DNA of 9,749 nt from Saprospiraceae bacterium (GTDB lineage: Bacteria > Bacteroidota > Bacteroidia > Chitinophagales > Saprospiraceae). A model generated the notes under the pieces. That model ran no database searches, was not told the DNA's origin, and saw nothing but the letters and a program-made list of their open reading frames with translations. Each line of letters starts with the position of its first letter. The first letter of the stretch is position 1. The stretch is from assembly GCA_020528935.1 (NCBI GenBank), contig JAJDFU010000414.1, positions 1-9,749 on the forward strand. Direction: 5' to 3'. The position numbers were made by a program, and so were the translations under genes. This document shows positions 1 to 7,009 of the stretch, piece after piece.

Positions 1-15
1 GTATTCACGGTTTTC

Positions 16-54
16 AGGATAAAATAAGTCTTCGTAGAAAGGTCATTTTATCCT
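16..54. repeat. Inverted repeat, 10-bp perfect arms
   Basis: AGGATAAAAT at 16-25 is the exact reverse complement of ATTTTATCCT at 45-54, with 19 bases between. Past a one-base bulge the arms continue (TTTC before the first, GAAA after the second). No T-run follows, so it is a poor intrinsic terminator. It could be the end of an upstream gene's 3' region, a protein site, or a structured RNA element. The window starts too close to tell. Confidence 0.45.
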
Positions 55-80
55 TGAAATGGTATAAAGTGGTTTTTTCA

Positions 81-112
81 GGGCTTCCCGGTGCGGGAGG
101 CCCTTATTCGTT
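81..112 (+). terminator. Terminator-like hairpin
   Basis: GGGCTTCCCG at 81-90 pairs with CGGGAGGCCC at 94-103 around a GTG loop. All ten positions pair, one as a G-U wobble. The hairpin is followed by TTATTCGTT, a weak and interrupted T-run. It would end a + strand transcript entering from the left of the window, ahead of the ZIP remnant. The hairpin is clear; its function as a terminator is an inference weakened by the poor T-run. Confidence 0.5.
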
Positions 113-133
113 CACCTATGATCAACGGATACG

Positions 134-385
134 ATGGATTTTCAAAGCAATACCTTTTTCTGGTGGGCCGTATTGCTCGGTCTGCTGAGCGCCGTTTCGC
201 TGCCCATAGGCTCGCTGGTCGGCCTTCGTTTTTCCTTTTCTTCCCGTTTTGTTTCGGTAACGGCCGCCTTTGGCGCCGGTGCCCTCATTCCCGAAGCCGC
301 CCACTTGGGCAACCCCAAGGCCGTGGGCTATAGCACCCTATTGGGCTTTCTGGCGGCCGTTTCCTTTAGCCTGCTGGAAGGGTGA
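134..385 (+). pseudogene. Internally deleted ZIP-type metal transporter remnant
   Basis: An 83-residue hydrophobic ORF with two probable membrane segments, about residues 8-30 and 62-80. Residues 1-50 resemble the start of bacterial ZIP-like permeases: a first membrane helix with a small-residue/Pro pattern, then a basic loop, then AFGAGAL. Residues 51-83 (IPEAAHLGNP, then TLLGFLAA) resemble the end of the same family, where a motif close to (M/L)IPEA lies near the last helix. ZIP proteins of this kind usually have well over 200 residues, so the central helices with the metal-binding residues appear to be missing while the frame is kept. No Shine-Dalgarno is seen. The assignment rests on recalled family patterns. 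A genuine small two-helix membrane protein is the alternative. Confidence 0.5.
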
Positions 386-599
386 TGGGGCAATTCTTCG
401 ATGGCACCCTTCTTTTTCCAGACAATGATTGGCGTTCATTCCGGTCCCAAACCAGAGATGAATAGAATTAACTCTACAAGCCTTGAAAAAAAGCCGATGC
501 ATTTTGAGCTCGGAATAAAGCGCTTACCGGAAAATCGAAAACGATGCTTGCCGGGCAACCGCGCCTGTTTTGATCAACCACGCACAAACCCTGTATCGT
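386..599. other. Intergenic gap before the first sulfatase
   Basis: These 214 bases hold no supportable gene. The only structure noticed is TTGCC-G-GGCAA at 548-558, a short perfect inverted repeat just ahead of the sulfatase start. I found no good match to the Bacteroidota promoter pattern (TTG near -33, TAnnTTTG near -7). A promoter for the sulfatase is expected here because the upstream ORF is a remnant, but I cannot place it. Confidence 0.4.
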
Positions 600-3041
600 A
601 TGACCTTTTTGCCAAACCTTTCTCTGAAAACTTTCCTGCTGCTTGCAGGGCTTGCACTGTCCCTGCTTGGCTGCACCGAAGGCAGCACCAGCACTACCCA
701 GACCACCGGCAGCGATTCCGAATTCAAGGGCAAGATCGCCCTGGACATCCGGGATTCCGAGTCGGACTGGTCGGCCTTCATCCCCAAAAGCGCACCCGAA
801 GGTTCGCCCAACATTCTCTTTGTCCTCTATGACGATACCGGCCTGGGGGCCTGGTCGCCCTACGGTGGGCGCATCAATATGCCTACGCTGGACCGCCTGG
901 CTGCCAATGGCCTGACCTACACGCAGTGGCATACCACGGCCCTTTGCTCGCCTACCCGCTCCACTATACTCACGGGCCGCAATCACCATTTGAATGGCAT
1001 GGCCTCCATTACCGAGACCGCCGACGGCTTCCCCGGCTCCAACGGCCGCGTACCCGACGATTGCGCGCCCTTCGCCGAGATCCTGCGCGAGAATGGATGG
1101 AGCACCTTTTGGATCGGCAAGAACCACAACGTGCCCGAACAGGATGTAGCTCCCGGCGGCAGCCGCTCGGAATGGCCGCTGGCCATCGGCTTCGACCGTT
1201 TCTACGGCTTCATCGGTGGAGAAACCAACAACTGGTTCCCCGACCTGGTGGAAGACAATCGCTTCATCGAAGCGCCTTACGGCCCGGAGGAGGGCTATCA
1301 CCTGTCCAAAGACCTGGCGGACCAGGCCATCGCCATGCTGCGCGACCAGAACGCCACCAACCCCTCCAAGCCCTGGTATATGTGGTTCTGCCCGGGTGCC
1401 AACCACGCTCCCCACCATTCGCCCAGGGAATACGCCGACAAATACAAGGGCAAATTCGACGACGGCTACGACGCCTATCGCGACTGGGTAGTGGAGCGCA
1501 TGAAGAAGAAAGGGATCCTGCCCGAAGATACCGACATGACGCCCTTCAACCCCCTGCCGGAAGATGTGGCCAACCCGGGAGATTACGTGCGCCCCTGGGA
1601 TGAGCTCAATGCCGATGAAAAGCGTCTCTTTTCCCGCATGGCCGAAGTATATGCCGGCTTCTCGGAATATACCGACGTGCAAATCGGCCGCATTGTGGAT
1701 TACCTGGAAGAAACCGGCCAGTTGGAAAACACCATCATCATCTACGCGGCCGACAACGGTGCATCCGGAGAAGGAAGCCCCAACGGCTCGGTCAACGAGA
1801 ACAAGTTCTTCAACGGCTATCCCGACGAATTGGCCGAGAACATGAAGTACCTGGAGGTGCTGGGCGGCCCCGATACCTACAACCACTTCCCCACCGGCTG
1901 GGCAGCCGCCTTTTCGGCTCCCTTCAAGATGTTTAAGCGCTACTCGCAGTTTGCCGGCGGCACCAACGACCCATTGGTCATCCACTGGCCGAAAGGCATC
2001 AAAGCCAAGGGCGAGATCCGCCACCAGTACCACCACTCGGTGGACATCGTGCCCACCCTGCTGGAGATCTGCGGCATCGAGATGCCGGAGACGTACCGGG
2101 GGGTAAAGCAAACTCCGCTTTCCGGCGTTTCCATGGCCTACACCTTCGATGCCGAACCCAACGATCCGACCCGGAAGGAAATCCAGTACTACTGCATGCT
2201 GGGCACCCGCGGCATCTGGAAGGACGGCTGGAAAGCCGTAGCCTTGCACGCCCCAATTTCGGGCCAGGGCAATTTCGACCAGGATGAGTGGGAACTTTAC
2301 CATGTGGCCGAAGACCGCTCGGAATCCAAAAACCTGGCCGAAGCGTATCCCGAGAAACTGCAGGAGTTGAAAGACGCCTGGTTCGAAGAAGCGGAAAAGA
2401 ACAAGGTACTGCCGCTGGACGACCGCAGCGCTGCCGAGTTGCTTACGGTCGAGCGCCCCACCCAGGAGCCGCCCCGCGATCGCTATGTGTACTACCCCAA
2501 TACCGCTCCGGTGCCGGAAGGGGTGGCTGTCAACATCCGGGGGCGGAACTACAAGATCCTGGCCAATGTAGAGATCGAAGATCCCAATGCCTCGGGCGTG
2601 ATCTTTGCGCACGGCTCCCGCTTCGGTGGCCATGCTCTCTTCATCAAAGACCGTAAGCTGCATTACGTGTACAACTTCCTGGGCATCCGGCCCGAGCAGG
2701 TCTTCGTGTCCAATAAAACTCTGAAGCCCGGCAAGTACACCCTCGGCATGGAATTCATGCGGGAAAAGGCCGGCGAGTATGGAGAATCCCTGGGCCAAAT
2801 GAAGCTGTATATAGACGAAGAAGTGGTAGCCGAAGGCCCGATGAAGACCCAGCCGGCCAAGTTCACCCTGTCCGGCGACGGGCTCTGCGTGGGCTACGAC
2901 AGCGGCGATAACGTCAGTCAGCTGTACAAGTCGCCCGGGGAGTTCGAGGGCGGTACCATACAGGCGGTAGGCGTCACCGTAGAGGGCACGCCCTACGTCA
3001 ACCTGGAAGCGGAGGCCAAGCGATTGATGAAGGTGCAATAA
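600..3041 (+). CDS. Lipoprotein arylsulfatase, large type with C-terminal beta domain
   Basis: A 813-residue type I sulfatase that should hydrolyse sulfate esters using a formylglycine made from Cys. The N-terminus is a lipoprotein signal ending LSLLG-C25. Catalytic residues visible: the metal pair D78/D79 in NILFVLYDDTG; CSPTR with C116 and R120, the C-x-P-x-R modification site, followed by STILTGR; K174 and H176 in GKNHN; H269 in GANHAPHH; D385/N386 in YAADNG; K443/K446 near PFKMFKR. After about residue 630 there is a beta-rich domain, probably concanavalin/LamG-like. Length and layout match the roughly 780-residue arylsulfatases known from mycobacteria and other bacteria, so the gene looks complete. 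ATG 600 was chosen because it gives a compact signal peptide; an in-frame TTG at 570 would add ten residues. Substrate unknown. Probably anchored in the cell envelope. Confidence 0.93.
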   Translation: MTFLPNLSLKTFLLLAGLALSLLGCTEGSTSTTQTTGSDSEFKGKIALDIRDSESDWSAFIPKSAPEGSPNILFVLYDDTGLGAWSPYGGRINMPTLDRLAANGLTYTQWHTTALCSPTRSTILTGRNHHLNGMASITETADGFPGSNGRVPDDCAPFAEILRENGWSTFWIGKNHNVPEQDVAPGGSRSEWPLAIGFDRFYGFIGGETNNWFPDLVEDNRFIEAPYGPEEGYHLSKDLADQAIAMLRDQNATNPSKPWYMWFCPGANHAPHHSPREYADKYKGKFDDGYDAYRDWVVERMKKKGILPEDTDMTPFNPLPEDVANPGDYVRPWDELNADEKRLFSRMAEVYAGFSEYTDVQIGRIVDYLEETGQLENTIIIYAADNGASGEGSPNGSVNENKFFNGYPDELAENMKYLEVLGGPDTYNHFPTGWAAAFSAPFKMFKRYSQFAGGTNDPLVIHWPKGIKAKGEIRHQYHHSVDIVPTLLEICGIEMPETYRGVKQTPLSGVSMAYTFDAEPNDPTRKEIQYYCMLGTRGIWKDGWKAVALHAPISGQGNFDQDEWELYHVAEDRSESKNLAEAYPEKLQELKDAWFEEAEKNKVLPLDDRSAAELLTVERPTQEPPRDRYVYYPNTAPVPEGVAVNIRGRNYKILANVEIEDPNASGVIFAHGSRFGGHALFIKDRKLHYVYNFLGIRPEQVFVSNKTLKPGKYTLGMEFMREKAGEYGESLGQMKLYIDEEVVAEGPMKTQPAKFTLSGDGLCVGYDSGDNVSQLYKSPGEFEGGTIQAVGVTVEGTPYVNLEAEAKRLMKVQ

Positions 3042-3067
3042 GTAAAAACAGGCTCTCTATCCGCCCT

Positions 3068-3087
3068 TTGTAGTAGAACTACTACAA
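3068..3087. promoter_or_regulatory. Operator-like palindrome
   Basis: TTGTAGTAG at 3068-3076 and CTACTACAA at 3079-3087 are perfect reverse complements separated by AA. Size and symmetry fit a site for a dimeric repressor. The TGTAGTA/TACTACA core resembles BlaI/MecI/CopY-family half-sites, though their orientation and spacing differ here. The same half-site TTGTAGTA recurs at 3271-3278. No regulator gene is in the window, so the binding protein is unknown. Confidence 0.4.
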
Positions 3088-3170
3088 TTGAACCCATACA
3101 CCCTGCCTACTTTTACGGGCGAAACGAAAAACCAACTTTTCCCCTAAACCCGGGGAATCAAATGAAGCAC

Positions 3171-3203
3171 TTGCCGGGCCGTAATGGCCCGGCAATTTTT
3201 TTT
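3171..3203 (+). terminator. Strong intrinsic terminator after the first sulfatase
   Basis: TTGCCGGGCC at 3171-3180 pairs perfectly with GGCCCGGCAA at 3186-3195 across the loop GTAAT, and is followed by eight Ts at 3196-3203. This is a textbook Rho-independent terminator for + strand transcription, 130 bases past the sulfatase stop. It separates the first sulfatase transcript from the downstream genes. Confidence 0.9.
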
Positions 3204-3216
3204 GCTCCATGGAGCA
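3203..3216. repeat. 14-base perfect palindrome
   Basis: TGCTCCATGGAGCA reads the same on both strands and begins at the last T of the terminator T-run. It could be a protein-binding site or only a chance palindrome. No partner copy was seen in the window. Confidence 0.4.
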
Positions 3217-3254
3217 TTCCTGTGGGCAAGAGCGGTTCAGTCCGGCACATATCC

Positions 3255-3295
3255 GGGAGCAAGTGCGGGCTTGTAGTATAAATTCTACCGCTCCC
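3255..3295 (+). promoter_or_regulatory. Nested hairpin with a second TTGTAGTA half-site
   Basis: GGGAGC at 3255-3260 pairs with GCTCCC at 3290-3295, and inside it GTAG at 3273-3276 pairs with CTAC at 3285-3288 around TATAAATT. The inner arm contains TTGTAGTA (3271-3278), the half-site of the palindrome at 3068-3087. It lies about 165 bases before the amidohydrolase start. It may be an operator in the promoter region or a leader structure. Function is inferred only. Confidence 0.35.
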
Positions 3296-3321
3296 TAGCC
3301 GTTTAGGCCGTGAGAACCAAC

Positions 3322-3329
3322 TACCTTTG
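3322..3329 (+). promoter_or_regulatory. Possible Bacteroidota -7 promoter element
   Basis: TACCTTTG matches the TAnnTTTG pattern of the primary sigma factor in Bacteroidota. The expected TTG about 20 bases upstream is missing; only TTTA at 3302-3305 is near. If used, transcription would start near 3336, leaving a leader of about 120 bases before the amidohydrolase. Weak evidence. Confidence 0.3.
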
Positions 3330-3458
3330 GAATAAAGTTCTTGACATACCTGCGAGGAGCCATGCGACGATCCAGGTGGTTCGGGGCCTATGGGTCTATG
3401 TCGCGCTGAGTTTGCATGGCCACACGTTTTTTCCAAACTAATGCAATTTTTAATGGAT

Positions 3459-5204
3459 ATGAAACATCTGATTTCCCTGTTTTTCCTGGCGCTCTTGCTG
3501 GCTGGATGCGGCGAATCGCCTCAACAGACGAGCGAAACCGACAACCCGGCCACCGTTTATTTCGGTGGCGATATTCTCACCATGGAAGGCGACGAGCCCC
3601 AATACGCCGAGGCCGTAGTGGTCCGGGACGGCAAGATCGCCTTTGTGGGGGCCAGCGACGAGGCCATGAAAGCCGCCGGTGCCGGCCACCGGATGGTGGA
3701 CCTGAAGGGCAAAACCCTGCTGCCGGGCTTCATCGATGCGCACGGCCACCTGATGAACGCCGGGTTCCAGGCCCTTTCGGCCAACCTGCTTCCCCCGCCG
3801 GACGGAGACGGCAGCGACATTGCTGCACTGATCGCCATTACCAAAAAATGGGCTGAGGAAAGCCCGAAGTTCATTGAAAAAGCCGGCTGGATCATCGGTT
3901 TCGGCTACGATGACGCCCAGCTGACCGAAAAGCAGCATCCTACGGCCGACGATCTGGACCAGGTTTCGGAGGATATCCCGGTGCTGTTCATACATCAATC
4001 GGGCCACCTCGGCGTCATGAATCACAAGGGCCTGGAAACGGTCGGCTACACCGATGGGGTCAAAGATCCCAAGGGCGGCCTGATCCGGCGCGTGGCGGGC
4101 ACCCAGAAACCCAATGGGGTGCTGGAAGAAATGGCGGTGTTCATTCCCCTGTTTACGCTCTTAGGCGATGCAACGGATGAGGACAACCAGACCCTGATCA
4201 AGGCCGGGATCAAGGCGTATACCCGGTACGGCTTCACCACGGCCCAGGAAGGACGCGTCAACGATGCGGCCTGCCAAACGTATCTGACCATGGCCGGACA
4301 AGGCCCCCTGCCCATCGATGTGGTGGCCTATCCGGATATTCAGGCCTACGGCGATTACATAAAGTCCGTCGGAACTCAATCCGAATTCACCAATCGCTTC
4401 CGCATCGGCGGCGTAAAGCTCAGCCTCGACGGCTCGCCCCAGGGCAAGACCGCCTGGCTGACCCAGCCCTACAAAGTGCCGCCTCCCGGCCAGCCGGCAT
4501 CCTACAAGGGCTATCCGGCCATCGAGGACTTTGAGGAGGTGAAGGGCTATGTAGCTACCGCTTTCGCCAACGACTGGCAGATCATAGCCCATTGCAACGG
4601 CGATGCCGCCATCGATCAGTACATCCGCGCCGTGCGGGCAGCGGCCGACGAGCACGGCAACGACGACCGCCGCACGGTCGTGATCCACGCCCAAACCACC
4701 CGGGAGGATCAGCTGGACTCCATGAAGGCCCTGGGCATGATCCCCTCCTTCTTCTCCATGCACACCTACTACTGGGGCGACTGGCACCGCGATGAGACCC
4801 TGGGCGAGGAGCGCGCCCAGCGCATTTCTCCCACGGGAAGCGCCCTGCGCCGGGGCATGGTCCTGACCAATCACCACGATGCCCCCGTGGCCAATCCCGA
4901 CGCCCTGCGCATCCTGGATGCCGCCGTGAACCGCACCACGCGTACCGGAAAATTACTGGGGGCCGATCAGCGGATGACGCCCTATCAGGCCCTGAAGTCC
5001 ATCACCGAATGGGCGGCCTACCAGTATTTCGATGAAGACATCAAAGGCACCCTCGCCGAAGGCAAGCTGGCCGACTTCGTCATCCTGGATAAAAATCCGC
5101 TGAAGATCGACCCCCAAAACCTGCACAAGCTGCAGGTGATCGAGACGATCAAGGAAGGCGAGGCGGTGTACCGGAAAGAAGGAGATGAACTGGGGATGAA
5201 TTGA
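3459..5204 (+). CDS. Lipoprotein amidohydrolase, YtcJ / Amidohydrolase_3 type
   Basis: A 581-residue metal-dependent hydrolase of the amidohydrolase superfamily. The N-terminus MKHLISLFFLALLLAG-C17 is a clean lipoprotein signal, which decides the start; in-frame ATGs at 3390, 3441 and 3453 only add residues ahead of it. A small beta domain (about residues 30-85) precedes the barrel. Metal-site motifs visible: DAHGH (H95, H97), VKLSLDG (K320, D324), IIAHCNGDA (H378), VIHAQ (H410) and the catalytic Asp in NHHDAPV (H473, D474). The end has the usual GTLAEGKLADFVILDKNPL return to the beta domain. Family members act on amides, formamides, carbamates or cyclic imides; the substrate here cannot be read. 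It follows the first sulfatase but is separated from it by a terminator, so it likely has its own promoter. Confidence 0.9.
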   Translation: MKHLISLFFLALLLAGCGESPQQTSETDNPATVYFGGDILTMEGDEPQYAEAVVVRDGKIAFVGASDEAMKAAGAGHRMVDLKGKTLLPGFIDAHGHLMNAGFQALSANLLPPPDGDGSDIAALIAITKKWAEESPKFIEKAGWIIGFGYDDAQLTEKQHPTADDLDQVSEDIPVLFIHQSGHLGVMNHKGLETVGYTDGVKDPKGGLIRRVAGTQKPNGVLEEMAVFIPLFTLLGDATDEDNQTLIKAGIKAYTRYGFTTAQEGRVNDAACQTYLTMAGQGPLPIDVVAYPDIQAYGDYIKSVGTQSEFTNRFRIGGVKLSLDGSPQGKTAWLTQPYKVPPPGQPASYKGYPAIEDFEEVKGYVATAFANDWQIIAHCNGDAAIDQYIRAVRAAADEHGNDDRRTVVIHAQTTREDQLDSMKALGMIPSFFSMHTYYWGDWHRDETLGEERAQRISPTGSALRRGMVLTNHHDAPVANPDALRILDAAVNRTTRTGKLLGADQRMTPYQALKSITEWAAYQYFDEDIKGTLAEGKLADFVILDKNPLKIDPQNLHKLQVIETIKEGEAVYRKEGDELGMN

Positions 5205-5250
5205 TTTAGCATACCCCCAAGTGGCTTATCGCATTCGAGCCCATTAGGCC

Positions 5251-5281
5251 GGGTGGCGCCGGAGCGTCAGCGCAGGCACCC
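5251..5281. repeat. GC-rich hairpin after the amidohydrolase
   Basis: GGGTG at 5251-5255 pairs with CACCC at 5277-5281, and inner GCGC copies at 5257-5260 and 5270-5273 can also pair. No T-run follows, so it is not a standard intrinsic terminator. It sits 46 bases after the amidohydrolase stop and just ahead of the larger inverted repeat, and may belong to the same repeat unit. Confidence 0.35.
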
Positions 5282-5282
5282 A

Positions 5283-5335
5283 CAGGCAGGGACGGCATAT
5301 TCCGGATAGGGAAATATGCCGTCCCTACGGGCCTG
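5283..5335. repeat. Long inverted repeat, probable dispersed REP- or MITE-like element
   Basis: AGGGACGGCATATT at 5288-5301 is the exact reverse complement of AATATGCCGTCCCT at 5313-5326, with an 11-base loop. The stem continues outside: CAGGC at 5283-5287 pairs with GCCTG at 5331-5335 across a four-base bulge (ACGG). No T-run follows on either strand. The GGGACGGCATAT core resembles intergenic hairpin repeats I recall from other Bacteroidota, which suggests a multicopy element. Copy number cannot be seen from this window. Confidence 0.6.
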
Positions 5336-5443
5336 AAAGAAACTGCAGGCAGGCTCATTAAAATACATTCCGTGCCTACAGCGCGTGTATCTGGTACACC
5401 GCTCAAATCAAATGATTATCAAAACTGCAAATCCAAAAACCCA

Positions 5444-6982
5444 ATGAAACGATTTGTATTTTCTTCTATGCTGTTGCTTTGCGGACTGACCGCTTTGCAT
5501 GCCCAGAGCCAGGAGCGCCCCAACATTCTCATCATCTGGGGCGACGACGTCGGCATGTGGAACATCAGCGCCTACCATCGCGGTATGATGGGGGGCTCCA
5601 CGCCCAACATTGACCGGATCGCCGACGCCGGCATGATCTTCATGGATCACTACGCGCACGCTTCCTGTACGGCCGGGCGCGCGGCCTTCATCACGGGCCA
5701 ATACCCGATTCGTACCGGGCTGAGCACGGTGGGGCTGCCGGGCGCCCCCCAGGGTATTCAAAAGGAAGACCCCACCCTGGCCGAGCTGCTCAAGCCGCTG
5801 GGGTACGCCACCGGCCAGTTCGGCAAGAACCACCTGGGCGATCGCGATGAGCACCTGCCCACGGCGCACGGCTTCGATGAGTTCTACGGCATCCTCTATC
5901 ACCTCAATGCGGGCGAATACATCGAGCAGTACGACTATCCGAAGGATCCGGCGGCAGTCAAAAAATTCGGCTTTGACAAGCAGCGGGGGATCATCCACTC
6001 GAAAGCGCTCGGAAACGGAAAGCAGGAAGTCAAGGATCTGGGGCCATTCGGACGGGAAAAACAACGCACCATCGAAAAAGATGTCATCCGGGAATCCAAG
6101 CGATTTATACGCGAGGCGGTGAAAAACGATAAGCCCTTTTTCGTCTGGCATAATTTCACCCGCATGCACTACCGAACCAACCTGTCTTCAGAGTACGAGA
6201 ACGCCACCGGTTATGGGCTCTACGCCGACGGCATGAAGGAAATGGACGATCTCGTGGGGGAGCTCCTCGACCTGCTGGAAGAACTGGACGTGGATGAAAA
6301 CACCATTGTTATGTTCGCCACCGACAACGGCGCGGCCTCCAATTCCTGGCCCGACGGCGGCAATCATCCCTTCCACGGCGAAAAGGGCGTAGGCGGATGG
6401 GAAGGCGGCTTTCGCGTACCGGTGCTTGTCAAGTGGGACGGCCATATTCCCGCCGGCGTCAGCACGGGCGAGTTCATGACCATGGAAGATTGGCTGCCTA
6501 CCATCATGTCTTTCATGGGGCAGCCCACATTAAAAGAGGATTTGATGAAGGGCAAAAAGGTCGGCGCCCAAACTTACAAAATTCACCTCGACGGCTATGA
6601 CCAGAGCGATATCCTGCTGCGGCAGGGCGAGAGTCAACGCCTGGACTTCTACTACTTCACCGAAACCACCTTCCACGGCCTGCGCTACGGCGACTGGAAG
6701 CTGCTGTTCCGCGATCAGGAAACCTGGTTCCGGGCCGACAATGCCGAACTGACCACTCCCTACATCATCAATCTGAAGCTGGACCCCTTCGAGCGCTTCA
6801 CCGAGGCCCGCGGCTATGACGAGTGGGCCGAAAACCGCTCCTGGCTCTTCGGTCCGGCCATGATGCAGATGGCCGAGTTCGTCAACTCGTTCAAGGACTA
6901 CCCGCCGCGGCAGCCCAGCTTCTCGCCCACTGTGGGGGATCTGACGGGCATCATCAACAAGTTCTCGGCGACGGCGAGGTAG
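5444..6982 (+). CDS. Exported arylsulfatase, smaller type (CTAGR active site)
   Basis: A 512-residue type I sulfatase with a cleavable signal peptide, probable cut after ALHA at residue 20. ATG 5444 was chosen because MKRFVFSSMLL begins the signal directly; an in-frame ATG at 5372 adds a non-signal extension. Visible active-site residues: D34/D35 in IIWGDDVG; CTAGR with C75 and R79, the C-x-A-x-R variant of the formylglycine site; K128/H130 in GKNHLGD; H242 in TRMHYRT; D294/N295 in FATDNGA; K314 in HGEKGVGGWEGG. The downstream WEGGFRVP and EDWLPTI blocks are typical of the family. It lacks the C-terminal beta domain of the first sulfatase and has a different catalytic block, so the two belong to different subfamilies and are not a recent duplication. 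It probably acts in the periplasm and is first in an operon with the next two genes. Confidence 0.93.
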   Translation: MKRFVFSSMLLLCGLTALHAQSQERPNILIIWGDDVGMWNISAYHRGMMGGSTPNIDRIADAGMIFMDHYAHASCTAGRAAFITGQYPIRTGLSTVGLPGAPQGIQKEDPTLAELLKPLGYATGQFGKNHLGDRDEHLPTAHGFDEFYGILYHLNAGEYIEQYDYPKDPAAVKKFGFDKQRGIIHSKALGNGKQEVKDLGPFGREKQRTIEKDVIRESKRFIREAVKNDKPFFVWHNFTRMHYRTNLSSEYENATGYGLYADGMKEMDDLVGELLDLLEELDVDENTIVMFATDNGAASNSWPDGGNHPFHGEKGVGGWEGGFRVPVLVKWDGHIPAGVSTGEFMTMEDWLPTIMSFMGQPTLKEDLMKGKKVGAQTYKIHLDGYDQSDILLRQGESQRLDFYYFTETTFHGLRYGDWKLLFRDQETWFRADNAELTTPYIINLKLDPFERFTEARGYDEWAENRSWLFGPAMMQMAEFVNSFKDYPPRQPSFSPTVGDLTGIINKFSATAR

Positions 6983-7009
6983 ACCAAACCATCAAATCCA
7001 CAACGAACC

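Larger units (their letters stand above)
3042..3458. other. 417-base non-coding gap with terminator and palindromes
   Basis: No convincing gene lies here. The gap holds, in order, a 20-base palindrome (3068-3087), a strong intrinsic terminator (3171-3203), a 14-base palindrome (3203-3216), a nested hairpin (3255-3295) and a possible promoter element (3322-3329). The 130 bases between the sulfatase stop and the terminator are long for a plain 3' UTR and could include a small transcript. The part after the terminator is probably the promoter and 5' leader of the amidohydrolase at 3459. Confidence 0.55.

Noticed and set aside
91..333. 80-codon + strand frame overlapping the ZIP remnant
   Set aside because: It starts in the loop of the hairpin at 81-103, is Arg/Pro-rich where it overlaps the remnant, and resembles nothing. 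The frame from 134 has the membrane-protein pattern.
401..832. 143-codon + strand frame overlapping the sulfatase start
   Set aside because: It overlaps the sulfatase signal peptide and mature N-terminus in another frame, with no family resemblance and a composition typical of a shadow frame.
474..3038. Very long open frame (854 codons) on the - strand opposite the first sulfatase
   Set aside because: The + strand frame contains a complete lipoprotein signal and every sulfatase catalytic motif. The antisense frame shows no recognisable domain and is a by-product of G/C-ending codons. Shorter antisense frames opposite the other genes have the same origin.
3341..3346. TTGACA, a perfect sigma-70 -35 hexamer
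   Set aside because: No -10-like hexamer lies 16-18 bases downstream, and this hexamer is not the usual promoter pattern in Bacteroidota.
3362..3409. 15-codon ORF with an AGGAG just upstream, possible leader peptide
   Set aside because: The AGGAG is only two bases from the ATG, the peptide has no repeated regulatory codons beyond some Arg, and genes in this window do not rely on Shine-Dalgarno sequences.
5385..5399. GTGTA-N5-TACAC inverted repeat before the second sulfatase
   Set aside because: Five-base arms are short enough to occur by chance, and no second copy or promoter element supports a role.
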